DNA of 64,000 nt from assembly GCF_010470665.1 (NCBI RefSeq), contig NZ_VOPZ01000005.1, positions 1 through 64,000 on the forward strand, given 5' to 3'. The notes beneath the pieces are model-generated. The model was not told the DNA's origin, did not search any database, and was given only the letters and a program-made list of their open reading frames with translations. The stretch is from Desulfovibrio sp. JC022 (lineage in GTDB: Bacteria; Desulfobacterota; Desulfovibrionia; Desulfovibrionales; Desulfovibrionaceae). Shown here piece by piece: positions 53,716 through 60,985 of the stretch. The position numbers and the translations under genes are program-made. The number at the start of each line of letters is the position of its first letter. The first letter of the stretch is position 1.

Positions 53716-53793
53716 GTCCCCATCGTCTAGCCTGGCCCAGGACACCGGCCTTTCACGCCGGCGACAGGGGTTCAAATCCCCTTGGGGACGCCA
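53716..53793 (+). tRNA. tRNA-Glu (TTC), copy 1
   Basis: Acceptor arms GTCCCCA / TGGGGAC, anticodon loop CTTTCAC with TTC, CCA encoded. T-stem of the A-T type (AGGGG / CCCCT). Confidence 0.95.
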
Positions 53794-53890
53794 ACTCAAA
53801 TCAAGACTTGACCTGCCAGACCAAGTCACCAAAAATCCGGCTTCACACTTTGTTTTAGGCCAACGTGAAGCAGGTACATATTCAAGATGC

Positions 53891-53968
53891 GTCCCCATCG
53901 TCTAGCCTGGCCCAGGACACCGGCCTTTCACGCCGGCGACGGGGGTTCAAATCCCCCTGGGGACGCCA
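53891..53968 (+). tRNA. tRNA-Glu (TTC), copy 2
   Basis: Same as copy 1 except the closing T-stem pair is G-C (GGGGG / CCCCC). CCA encoded. Confidence 0.95.
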
Positions 53969-53978
53969 CGAAATTTCT

Positions 53979-54007
53979 AAGCTCGATTCGCAAGAATCGA
54001 GCTTTTT
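53979..54007 (+). terminator. Terminator of tRNA operon 1
   Basis: AAGCTCGATTC-GCAA-GAATCGAGCTT followed by TTT. Confidence 0.9.
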
Positions 54008-54140
54008 CGTATTTAAAGCCCCAAAAGAAATATCTTCCCAGACCTTTCCTCCCCCCGAATAAGGCTTTCCCCCTAAGTTGACAGCATAAATATGTTCATG
54101 CAATCCATGAAAATCACTCCTCACTTCTATCGGGCAAAAT

Positions 54141-55037
54141 ATGAGCAAAGAACACATCGACAAAGCTATCGGCCAACACTGGGACGCAAGACGAACCAAT
54201 CCAGTCCACCTCCGCGACAGGTGGTGGAAGTCCCCAAGAATTGTTGCGCACATCAATCACATGATCTGCGGTAAAAGTTTTGAAGGGGTCAATGAAGGGT
54301 CAATCTACCTCATAAAAGATATGCTTGAGGGCAAATCATTTGGGGAAGCCCTTTCACTCGGCTGCGGCGGTGCCCATAAGGAACTGGAATTCGTAAAGCA
54401 GGGTCTTGTTCAACATTTTTATCTTTACGAGCTAAGCCGAAAGAATTGCGAACTAGCCAAACAGAGATTTGAAAGCGCAGGCTGCGGTGACCGAGTCACC
54501 ATCATCAATAAAGATTTTTTTGAAACCCAACCAAGAAAGTTCGATCTCATCCACTGGGATAACTCCCTGCACCACATGTTCAATGCCCGCGATGCAATCG
54601 CGCAAACTTTCGACTGCCTGCGTCCGGGCGGTGTATTCTACATGAATGACTTTGTGGGAAGCTCACGGTTCCAATGGTCAGAGGCGGAATTGGAGCAAAT
54701 CAACTTTTTCAGAAAAAATCTCCCGGATGAAATTTTCATCAACCCGCTGGGCGGTAAATTCCCACGCCGGGCAGAAAGGCCTTCCCTAAAGCAGATAATC
54801 GCCGCTGATCCGTCAGAAGCCGCCGATTCAGCATCAATCATCCCCGCACTGGAAGAACTGCTTCCCAGCCCTAAAATTATCCCCACAGGCGGAACCATCT
54901 ATCACACCGCACTGAACGACATACTGGTCAATATTGATGAGGATTCCCCTTTACTTACCCAAGCTTTAAAGATCGACGAAGCAATTACTAAGAGGGGATT
55001 TTTTCAGTATGCGGTTTGTTTGGCGGGGAAGGGGTAA
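54141..55037 (+). CDS. Class I SAM-dependent methyltransferase
   Basis: A 298-aa protein with a Rossmann methyltransferase core: motif I ALSLGCGGAHKE (about 70-81), the following acidic strand FYLYELS, motif with HWDNSLHHMF near 136-145, and CLRPGGVFYMNDF near 158. The N-terminal 65 residues and the C-terminal 90 residues match no family recognised here. The substrate is unknown. It sits between two near-identical tRNA operons, next to a convergent orphan ParA gene. Confidence 0.82.
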   Translation: MSKEHIDKAIGQHWDARRTNPVHLRDRWWKSPRIVAHINHMICGKSFEGVNEGSIYLIKDMLEGKSFGEALSLGCGGAHKELEFVKQGLVQHFYLYELSRKNCELAKQRFESAGCGDRVTIINKDFFETQPRKFDLIHWDNSLHHMFNARDAIAQTFDCLRPGGVFYMNDFVGSSRFQWSEAELEQINFFRKNLPDEIFINPLGGKFPRRAERPSLKQIIAADPSEAADSASIIPALEELLPSPKIIPTGGTIYHTALNDILVNIDEDSPLLTQALKIDEAITKRGFFQYAVCLAGKG

Positions 55038-55054
55038 ATTTTCTTAGATGCACA

Positions 55055-55089
55055 CAAAGAAAACGCCCAATTCTTACGAATCGGGCGTT
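55055..55089 (-). terminator. Terminator of the ParA-like gene
   Basis: CGCCCGATTC-GTAA-GAATTGGGCG on the minus strand (one G-T pair), then TTTTCTTTG. Confidence 0.85.
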
Positions 55090-55113
55090 GCCATTGAGGA
55101 AAAATATAAAAAC

Positions 55114-56175
55114 TTACTCAATGCATGAAACCAAAGCCGTAACATTTGGAACCTGCTTATCAAGTTGCGATTGATTCACTGTAATATTCTTCCCTCCAAC
55201 GATCTTAGGTCCAGACCTAAGAATAGCTATAGGAATTCCAAGAGCACCTGACACAACTGAAGCCGTATTTGCATCATTTACTTCATACTGAAACATTTTT
55301 TTAAATGCACGCTTGGAAGTCGGTGTAGTAGCCCCTCCAGGGTGGATGCAAAATTGATTAGCATTGGTAGTCCACACACTCCAAATTTCTTCGCCAATTT
55401 CATTCACTACGGTTTTAAAAGCACTGGCTGAAGACTTATTCATTTGAGTCAACCTATTGCCAATATACATATATATTTGAGGGAAACTCATTCTGTATCT
55501 GTTACTGCTTAAAAAGAACTCAGACTGAGCTTCCCCTTGATGTCTAGTCACTCCGTAGAGCAAAGACAAAACAGCCTTCACAGCTCTTTTTGACGAACCA
55601 TCTGCGGAAAAAGGAATCAACAATCTTTCAGCTGCCGTCATAGCCAATTCAGTATAAATCGAAAAACTGGGGTTGCAATCTATGAAGACACAAGTGTCGA
55701 CGTTTCCCCAACTATTCAAAATATCGTCAATCAAATCACGAAACCAAAGATGAACAATACGCCAAGAATCATCAGGTCCAGCATTTAGCGCAGCCAATAC
55801 TCTCGAAGCCTGAATCTCAAGCTCCTCATCCCCAACAACTAAATATACGTTTGAAGGAACCCTTTCATTATAACTAGAAACATTAACCACATAATCCGCA
55901 CCTTTTTTGGGTGAGACATAAGGACTTACGATACGTTCATCAATATACCCTGAAATGGTCTTCTTAGGCCTTTGAGCAGAATGAATATCTCCAAGCTTCG
56001 ACTCTCCGTTAAACATACCTCCCAACAACATAGAAGAGGAATTGGCTTGTGGACAAGCATCTAGGACCAAAACCTTTTTCTCAGGATGCTGCCGAGCATA
56101 CTCAGAGGCAATCTGAAACGTAAGATAGCTTTTACCTACGCCTCCTTTGTTATTCCAAAAAGCATATATGGCCAT
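55114..56175 (-). CDS. Orphan ParA/MinD-type ATPase
   Basis: A 353-aa protein with a deviant Walker A NNKGGVGKS (8-16, both lysines), the switch strand VLVLDACPQANSS (about 36-48) and VFIDCNPSFS (about 162). The ParA core ends near 260; the extra C-terminal 90 residues, with FKKMFQYEVNDANTASV, are not recognised. No parB, parS-like repeat or replication gene is near. It lies alone on its strand between two tRNA operons and is more AT-rich than its neighbours, suggesting acquired DNA. Possible roles include positioning or a defence function; none is shown. Confidence 0.8.
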   Translation of the reverse strand: MAIYAFWNNKGGVGKSYLTFQIASEYARQHPEKKVLVLDACPQANSSSMLLGGMFNGESKLGDIHSAQRPKKTISGYIDERIVSPYVSPKKGADYVVNVSSYNERVPSNVYLVVGDEELEIQASRVLAALNAGPDDSWRIVHLWFRDLIDDILNSWGNVDTCVFIDCNPSFSIYTELAMTAAERLLIPFSADGSSKRAVKAVLSLLYGVTRHQGEAQSEFFLSSNRYRMSFPQIYMYIGNRLTQMNKSSASAFKTVVNEIGEEIWSVWTTNANQFCIHPGGATTPTSKRAFKKMFQYEVNDANTASVVSGALGIPIAILRSGPKIVGGKNITVNQSQLDKQVPNVTALVSCIE

Positions 56176-56337
56176 TACAAGCCCTCCTAGTTTTCCAAAA
56201 TTATCTAATCACTCCCAGTACCACAGACTGAGCTATTACTGTTAATAAATTTAAATTATTTTCACTTTTAAAAGACATTACCAACTTCGTCAAATAGCCT
56301 CCCTCTTCACTTTTTTCAAAAAAGATTTACTTTCTTG

Positions 56338-56366
56338 TTGACAGCAATCTCGATTCTACATAAAAG
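56338..56366 (+). promoter_or_regulatory. Promoter of tRNA operon 2
   Basis: TTGACA, 17-base spacer, TAAAAG, and again 13 bases to the tRNA-Gln start: same geometry as operon 1. Confidence 0.7.
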
Positions 56367-56379
56367 GTTCTCTCGCTGC

Positions 56380-56454
56380 TGGGACATCGTTCAATCGGCA
56401 GGACGACGGGTTCTGGTTCCGTTAATCAAGGTTCGAGTCCTTGTGTCCCAGCCA
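56380..56454 (+). tRNA. tRNA-Gln (CTG), copy 2
   Basis: Identical to copy 1 over its whole length, CCA encoded. Confidence 0.95.
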
Positions 56455-56515
56455 GCAAAAATTTTACCCGCTTCACAAGTATCAGGCTACTGAAGCGGGT
56501 CTTTTATACAGATGC

Positions 56516-56593
56516 GTCCCCATCGTCTAGCCTGGCCCAGGACACCGGCCTTTCACGCCGGCGACGGGGGTTCAAATCCCCCTGGGGACGCCA
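56516..56593 (+). tRNA. tRNA-Glu (TTC), copy 3
   Basis: G-C T-stem variant, CCA encoded. Confidence 0.95.
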
Positions 56594-56690
56594 TCAGTAA
56601 AACGACCAACCAGCCAGACTGGTCGTGCCATAAAATCCAGCTTCGTAAAAAGTGATTCAGGCCACTGAAGCAGGTACATATTTTAGATGC

Positions 56691-56768
56691 GTCCCCATCG
56701 TCTAGCCTGGCCCAGGACACCGGCCTTTCACGCCGGCGACAGGGGTTCAAATCCCCTTGGGGACGCCA
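56691..56768 (+). tRNA. tRNA-Glu (TTC), copy 4
   Basis: A-T T-stem variant, CCA encoded. The spacer before it closely matches the spacer before copy 5. Confidence 0.95.
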
Positions 56769-56862
56769 TCTAGTTAAAACGACTTGCCAGCCAAGTCTTT
56801 ATATAAAACCGGCTTCGTAAAAAGTGATTCAGGCCACTGAAGCAGGTGCATATTTAAGATGC

Positions 56863-56940
56863 GTCCCCATCGTCTAGCCTGGCCCAGGACACCGGCCTTT
56901 CACGCCGGCGACGGGGGTTCAAATCCCCCTGGGGACGCCA
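56863..56940 (+). tRNA. tRNA-Glu (TTC), copy 5
   Basis: G-C T-stem variant, CCA encoded. Last gene of tRNA operon 2. Confidence 0.95.
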
Positions 56941-56948
56941 CTTTTCAT

Positions 56949-56985
56949 AAAAAAAGGATTGAATCGAAAGATTCAATCCTTTTTT
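56949..56985 (+). terminator. Terminator of tRNA operon 2
   Basis: AAAAAGGATTGAATC-GAAA-GATTCAATCCTTTTTT, perfect arms. Confidence 0.92.
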
Positions 56986-57005
56986 GCTTTCCTGCCCCGG
57001 CAATC

Positions 57006-57419
57006 CTACTTGCTGTCCGCGATAACCCCGTTACGATGCACAAACCTGACCTCCCCATCCCGATCCACATAAATTGTCTCCGGAACCACCCTAAGCTTCC
57101 TGACCGTCACAACGGCCCCATCAGGAGCGATCTTGAACATCCGCTGCTGCGACCTTGAGAGTACATAGAGGGATTCATCAGGACACACAGCCAAACCGCA
57201 GATATACCCCATTCCGTCCGCAAAACGCACCCACTCGCCATTGCCGTACACAACATAAACGATCCCCTCATCCTGATTGGCAATGTAATGACTACGTTTG
57301 CCCTCTGCCACCAGCATCCCGGCTGAAGAAGACTCCGCCACCAAAACCAATGCAAACACTACAAATATTGCCGCAACCGCACTCCGACTCGTAAAACCTG
57401 AAAAATACAATCCGTACAT
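57006..57419 (-). CDS. Exported or anchored propeller-like hypothetical protein
   Basis: A 137-aa protein with one hydrophobic segment (about 13-33) serving as signal or anchor, then short repeats typical of NHL/SMP-30 beta-propeller blades (GYICGLAVCPDESLYVLS, VPETIYVDRDGEVRFV). It is too short for a full propeller, holding about two to three blades. The start at 57419 follows GGAGG. It is divergent from a LysR regulator, which may control it. Function unknown. Confidence 0.65.
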   Translation of the reverse strand: MYGLYFSGFTSRSAVAAIFVVFALVLVAESSSAGMLVAEGKRSHYIANQDEGIVYVVYGNGEWVRFADGMGYICGLAVCPDESLYVLSRSQQRMFKIAPDGAVVTVRKLRVVPETIYVDRDGEVRFVHRNGVIADSK

Positions 57420-57460
57420 TTTGAGTACCTCCAACTTGTGTTTGATTTAAGCTACGACAA

Positions 57461-57482
57461 GGTATAATACGAATCCAATACC
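57461..57482. promoter_or_regulatory. LysR-type inverted repeat
   Basis: GGTAT-N12-ATACC in the gap between the divergent LysR and propeller-like genes, with a further GGTAT at 57509. A typical place for LysR autoregulation and control of the divergent gene. Confidence 0.5.
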
Positions 57483-57517
57483 ATTTAACATCGTTTTAAT
57501 ATCAAAAAGGTATCGTT

Positions 57518-58405
57518 ATGCGCATGCGTCAACTCCGCTATTTTCAGGCTGTTGCCGAGGAACTCCATTTTGGAAAGGCAGCAGAAAGGCTCCATATCCA
57601 ACAACCGCCGCTCAGCAGGCAGATCCAGAACATAGAAGAAGAGCTTGGAGTAACCCTATTCAAGCGTACAAACCGCAAGGTGGAACTCACCGAGGAAGGC
57701 AGCTACTTCCTTCAGGAAGCCAAGGAAATACTGGCGATCATGGACCGCTCCAAAACAACCCTGCAAGCCATGGGAGACGGCACAGCGGGGAAGCTCAAGA
57801 TAAGCTTCATCTATCTGGCCTTGTCATCGGCGTTCCCGGAAATAATGAGGGATTTCATCAAGGACTACCCTGATGTGGATGTCAGCCTTCATGATGAGAA
57901 CACCTACTTTCAGGTTAATGCTGTTAGGGAAGGAACGCGCCACGTGGGCTTCGTAACCATGAAACTGGTCGACTTGCAGGGCCTTGAAAGCATGATCGTG
58001 CACAGGTCCACCTCATGCGCGGCAATCCCCGCAAGCCACCCCCTAGCCCAAAAGGACGTTCTAAGCCTCAAAGACCTCGCTCAGCTGCCTTACATATGCA
58101 GCACGGACTCATACTGCCGAATGCGCGTAAAAGAGATGCAGAGGATATTTGGCGAGGCAGGACTGGAGCTTAAAATCGGCATGCAATACGAGCGCAAACA
58201 CACCGGGAACGTATTCGTAGCCGCCGGGCTGGGCTGGACCGTAATCAACAGCGATTCAGCCGGAACCATCCCCGATGGCATCGCCCTCAAACCGCTTGAA
58301 ATAGAACTGCACCCCTTTGAGATCGGCATGGTCTGGAATCCAGAACGCATGACCCCGCTGGTGCGGAATTTTATTGAGTTTTATAAGGGGCGGGTTGATG
58401 AATAG
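57518..58405 (+). CDS. LysR-family transcriptional regulator
   Basis: A 295-aa regulator. The helix-turn-helix (3-60) reads LRYFQAVAEELHFGKAAERL, then IQQPPLSRQIQNIEEELG. The effector domain (about 92-290) belongs to the CatR/BenM-like subgroup by its N-terminal HTH sequence, but the ligand is unknown. It is transcribed divergently from the propeller-like gene with a 98-base gap containing an inverted repeat. Confidence 0.92.
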   Translation: MRMRQLRYFQAVAEELHFGKAAERLHIQQPPLSRQIQNIEEELGVTLFKRTNRKVELTEEGSYFLQEAKEILAIMDRSKTTLQAMGDGTAGKLKISFIYLALSSAFPEIMRDFIKDYPDVDVSLHDENTYFQVNAVREGTRHVGFVTMKLVDLQGLESMIVHRSTSCAAIPASHPLAQKDVLSLKDLAQLPYICSTDSYCRMRVKEMQRIFGEAGLELKIGMQYERKHTGNVFVAAGLGWTVINSDSAGTIPDGIALKPLEIELHPFEIGMVWNPERMTPLVRNFIEFYKGRVDE

Positions 58406-58501
58406 TTTATTCTAATCATATTTTGATTAGAATAAGGCATCGATTCAAATCACAACTTGTTATTTCAGCTAATTATAGAATTAAGAAGATGAGGACCAAG
58501 A

Positions 58502-59026
58502 ATGAACATCCCAACCCCAGAACAATGCGAAAACCTCCTCGCTTCCAACAATACCCCGGAAGCGACTATTATCCACTCCCGAATGGTGCGCGATGTTGCA
58601 CGCCGCATCGGACGCGATTTGAAATGGCTGCGTGACCGGGGGCCGAATCTGGCCCTGATTACCGCTGCTGCCCTGCTGCATGACATTGCCAAGGGTAAGC
58701 CGGACCATGCAGCAGCCGGAGCGGCAATTCTGCGCGAGAACGGTTATGATGAAGTTGCCCATATTGTGGCTGCTCATAATGAACTGGAATATTCCGGCAA
58801 TCTTCCGGTTACGGAAAAAGAGATCGTCTTTATTGCTGATAAACTGGTCAAAGGAGACCAGATGGTCACCGTAATTTATATTTATGACCATAAGATCGAA
58901 TCATGCTCCGATGAAAATCTGCTGGCAAAATTAAAACAGAGCAAAAAAAATGCCCTGCGCATCAAGACCGCCATCGAACAGGAAACAGGCAAGAACCTTG
59001 AAGAACTTGCCATTGCTGAAGAATAA
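58502..59026 (+). CDS. HD-domain phosphohydrolase
   Basis: A 174-aa HDIG-type protein. Metal motifs: IIHSRMVRDVA (His25), ALLHDIAKGK (His-Asp near 60), AAGAAILRENGYDEVAHIVAAHN (His near 92), and DKLVKGD near 112. The substrate may be a nucleotide or a phosphate ester. GAGGA precedes the ATG. It ends at a terminator and is therefore separate from the GAK operon downstream. Confidence 0.88.
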   Translation: MNIPTPEQCENLLASNNTPEATIIHSRMVRDVARRIGRDLKWLRDRGPNLALITAAALLHDIAKGKPDHAAAGAAILRENGYDEVAHIVAAHNELEYSGNLPVTEKEIVFIADKLVKGDQMVTVIYIYDHKIESCSDENLLAKLKQSKKNALRIKTAIEQETGKNLEELAIAEE

Positions 59027-59049
59027 ATTTCAATAAATTCAACGAAAAA

Positions 59050-59084
59050 GACCCGCCGTTATATTCATAGCGGCGGGCCTTTTC
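59050..59084 (+). terminator. Terminator after the HD gene
   Basis: CCCGCCG / CGGCGGG arms with a 12-base loop, then CCTTTTCTATTTT. Confidence 0.85.
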
Positions 59085-59235
59085 TATTTTAGCTCCGCAA
59101 CAAAATACAATTCAACCTAAAAGTTGCAAACTTTGCATAGTTTCGCGATACTTATTCAGAGAAATTTAAGTAGCTCCTTTAAATTCAACATTTAGCATAT
59201 CCATTCTATATTTAGCTGCGGATCAGGAGATACGG

Positions 59236-59793
59236 ATGTCCAAAAAAAGCAAAATTGAAAAATATATCCAGCCCGGAGAACTCCCGGCTTTCCTGCGCAA
59301 AATCGCGGACGCCCTTGAAGGTGAAGCTTCGGCAGATGATGCCTATCTTGTGATGATTGAAGGCTTCAAAAAACTGAAAATCAACATCCGCAATGAATAC
59401 GGCCACACAGCCGTAAAAGTCACAGCCAAGCCCATGTCCGTGAGCATGACGGAAAAAGAATGCCCCGAGGCAGAGATAATCGCTCCCGAAGCACAGGACA
59501 GCAGTAAGCCAAAATTTAAAAGCCTCAAAAAAAATATGAAGGCGTCCTTTAAGATTATTTTTAAATCCGTGCACGCGGGCACCCTTCCGCCGCCGGAAGT
59601 GGTGGAAGAATTCATGGCGGACTCGAAACTTATGGTCAGTTTTGAAGGCTATGGCGATGAATATTACGACGAATACATGGCAGCATGCTACAAGTTCCAG
59701 CAGGCCTGCAATGATTCAGATGTAGAATCCGCCCACAAAGCCTGTGACGAAATCAACAGCATCACCGCCCATTGCCATTCTCGGTACAAATAA
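59236..59793 (+). CDS. GAK-system XXXCH-domain protein
   Basis: A 185-aa protein. Residues 13-67 (ELPAFLRKIADALEG, then KLKINIRNEYGHTAVKVTAKP) resemble the amphi-Trp fold, and the last residues SITAHCHSRYK carry the XXXCH motif, a CXXCH-like site without the first Cys. No signal peptide is present, so heme attachment is unlikely. Both features define a member of the GAK system (ATP-Grasp, Amphi-Trp, Kinase) known in Desulfovibrio. The start follows CAGGAG. First gene of the operon, ten bases before the PHP-like gene. Confidence 0.82.
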   Translation: MSKKSKIEKYIQPGELPAFLRKIADALEGEASADDAYLVMIEGFKKLKINIRNEYGHTAVKVTAKPMSVSMTEKECPEAEIIAPEAQDSSKPKFKSLKKNMKASFKIIFKSVHAGTLPPPEVVEEFMADSKLMVSFEGYGDEYYDEYMAACYKFQQACNDSDVESAHKACDEINSITAHCHSRYK

Positions 59794-59802
59794 GAGGACA
59801 AA

Positions 59803-60945
59803 ATGAATACAGCAGTTTCCTGCCCTGCGGCAGTAAAAGTTTCTCCTGAAATTTCTGATGAAGACCGTCAAATATTTCATGAAGTCATTTCCACCGACCT
59901 TGCCGACTGGCAGATTGAACAGGTGGAAACCCCTTCCAAGGTCCATGCCCGGCAGGAAAACCTGCTTGCCGTGCACTGGCACCCGGAATTCGTGCCCTTT
60001 GAGCATATTACCCGGCGTGTGGAAAAGATGTTCCCCAATGTGCATGATAAGCTGATGATCCCCACCCAGCACAATGTGCTCATGAGTTACGGAGATTACA
60101 CCGGGGTGGAAGTGGACTGCTACGCCAGCGGCTTTAATCAGAAAGTTCAGCTGTTGCTCCACTTTGAAAATGAGAAGGTAAAAGAGGCCCATGTGCTAAA
60201 ATCCATGCTGGCCCACACCTTCAAGTACCGCTCCTCACAGCTTTTCGAATACATGGACACCATTACCAAACCCATGAGAGAGCGTATTGAAAAGGCTGCA
60301 AAGTCCACCGGTGCAGACGAAGACCTAGTGGAAATGGTCCGGGTATACGTAACCAAGATCCAGACCTTGCTCGATGATGAATGGTCCAGCGTGCCCAAGG
60401 ATTCCATTAAAAACAAATTGCTGAGCAACTACTTCGACGCCATGCGCCCCAAATACGGCGATACCCTGATCAACCGTATTCAGGCCTATCTCAAGGCGGT
60501 AAAAAAGCTGGTCAAGAGCGATTTTTCACTCAAATTCTTCTACCGGGCCACCGAGGTCATTGAGGAAGCGCGCTCTCTGGGCGGCTGCGTGGTTATTCCC
60601 CACCCGGAAGAGTTCTGGCCCATCCTGCTGGCAAAATACGATGTGGACGGTATTGAGGTCTGGAATCCGCAATCCCAGCGTTACACCGACTTCCTCATTT
60701 CCGTGGTCAATGAACAAAACGCATCCCGTCCCGCCGGGAACAATGAACTGCTCATCTTCATGGGCGATGACTGCCACATGAGTGAAAAAACCAAACCGCT
60801 GGACACTCAGGACCCGGGCAAGGCAGCCCGCGAAATCGGCCTGCAACCCGCATGGGACGACCTGAACATCAGGAAAAAATTAATCGTGGCCGGAATCGAT
60901 CGCCACTCAGTAATCAAGGAATACAAAGCCCGCATGAAAGGCTAG
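59803..60945 (+). CDS. PHP-like putative metal hydrolase
   Basis: A 380-aa protein with scattered PHP-domain metal motifs: VHWHPEF near 56-62, VVIPHPEEFW near 262, DGIEVWNPQS near 284 and GDDCHMSE near 323, in the order and spacing of a PHP phosphoesterase interrupted by a helical insertion (about 110-250). Activity is not certain because the first HxH is atypical. It lies between the XXXCH gene and the PhoU-kinase gene in the same direction. A phosphatase partner of the kinases is possible. Confidence 0.65.
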   Translation: MNTAVSCPAAVKVSPEISDEDRQIFHEVISTDLADWQIEQVETPSKVHARQENLLAVHWHPEFVPFEHITRRVEKMFPNVHDKLMIPTQHNVLMSYGDYTGVEVDCYASGFNQKVQLLLHFENEKVKEAHVLKSMLAHTFKYRSSQLFEYMDTITKPMRERIEKAAKSTGADEDLVEMVRVYVTKIQTLLDDEWSSVPKDSIKNKLLSNYFDAMRPKYGDTLINRIQAYLKAVKKLVKSDFSLKFFYRATEVIEEARSLGGCVVIPHPEEFWPILLAKYDVDGIEVWNPQSQRYTDFLISVVNEQNASRPAGNNELLIFMGDDCHMSEKTKPLDTQDPGKAAREIGLQPAWDDLNIRKKLIVAGIDRHSVIKEYKARMKG

Positions 60946-60985
60946 CATCCTCTCCACATAAAACCATAACCACAGACACACAAAC

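Noticed and set aside
56690-56990. CRISPR-like spaced repeats
   Set aside because: The regular spacing comes from tRNA-Glu genes with similar spacers; units fold as tRNAs and no cas genes are near.
53662-57158. Short open frames reading MRPHRLAWPRTPAFHAG and its antisense
   Set aside because: They are translations of the tRNA-Glu genes, repeated five times, and not proteins.
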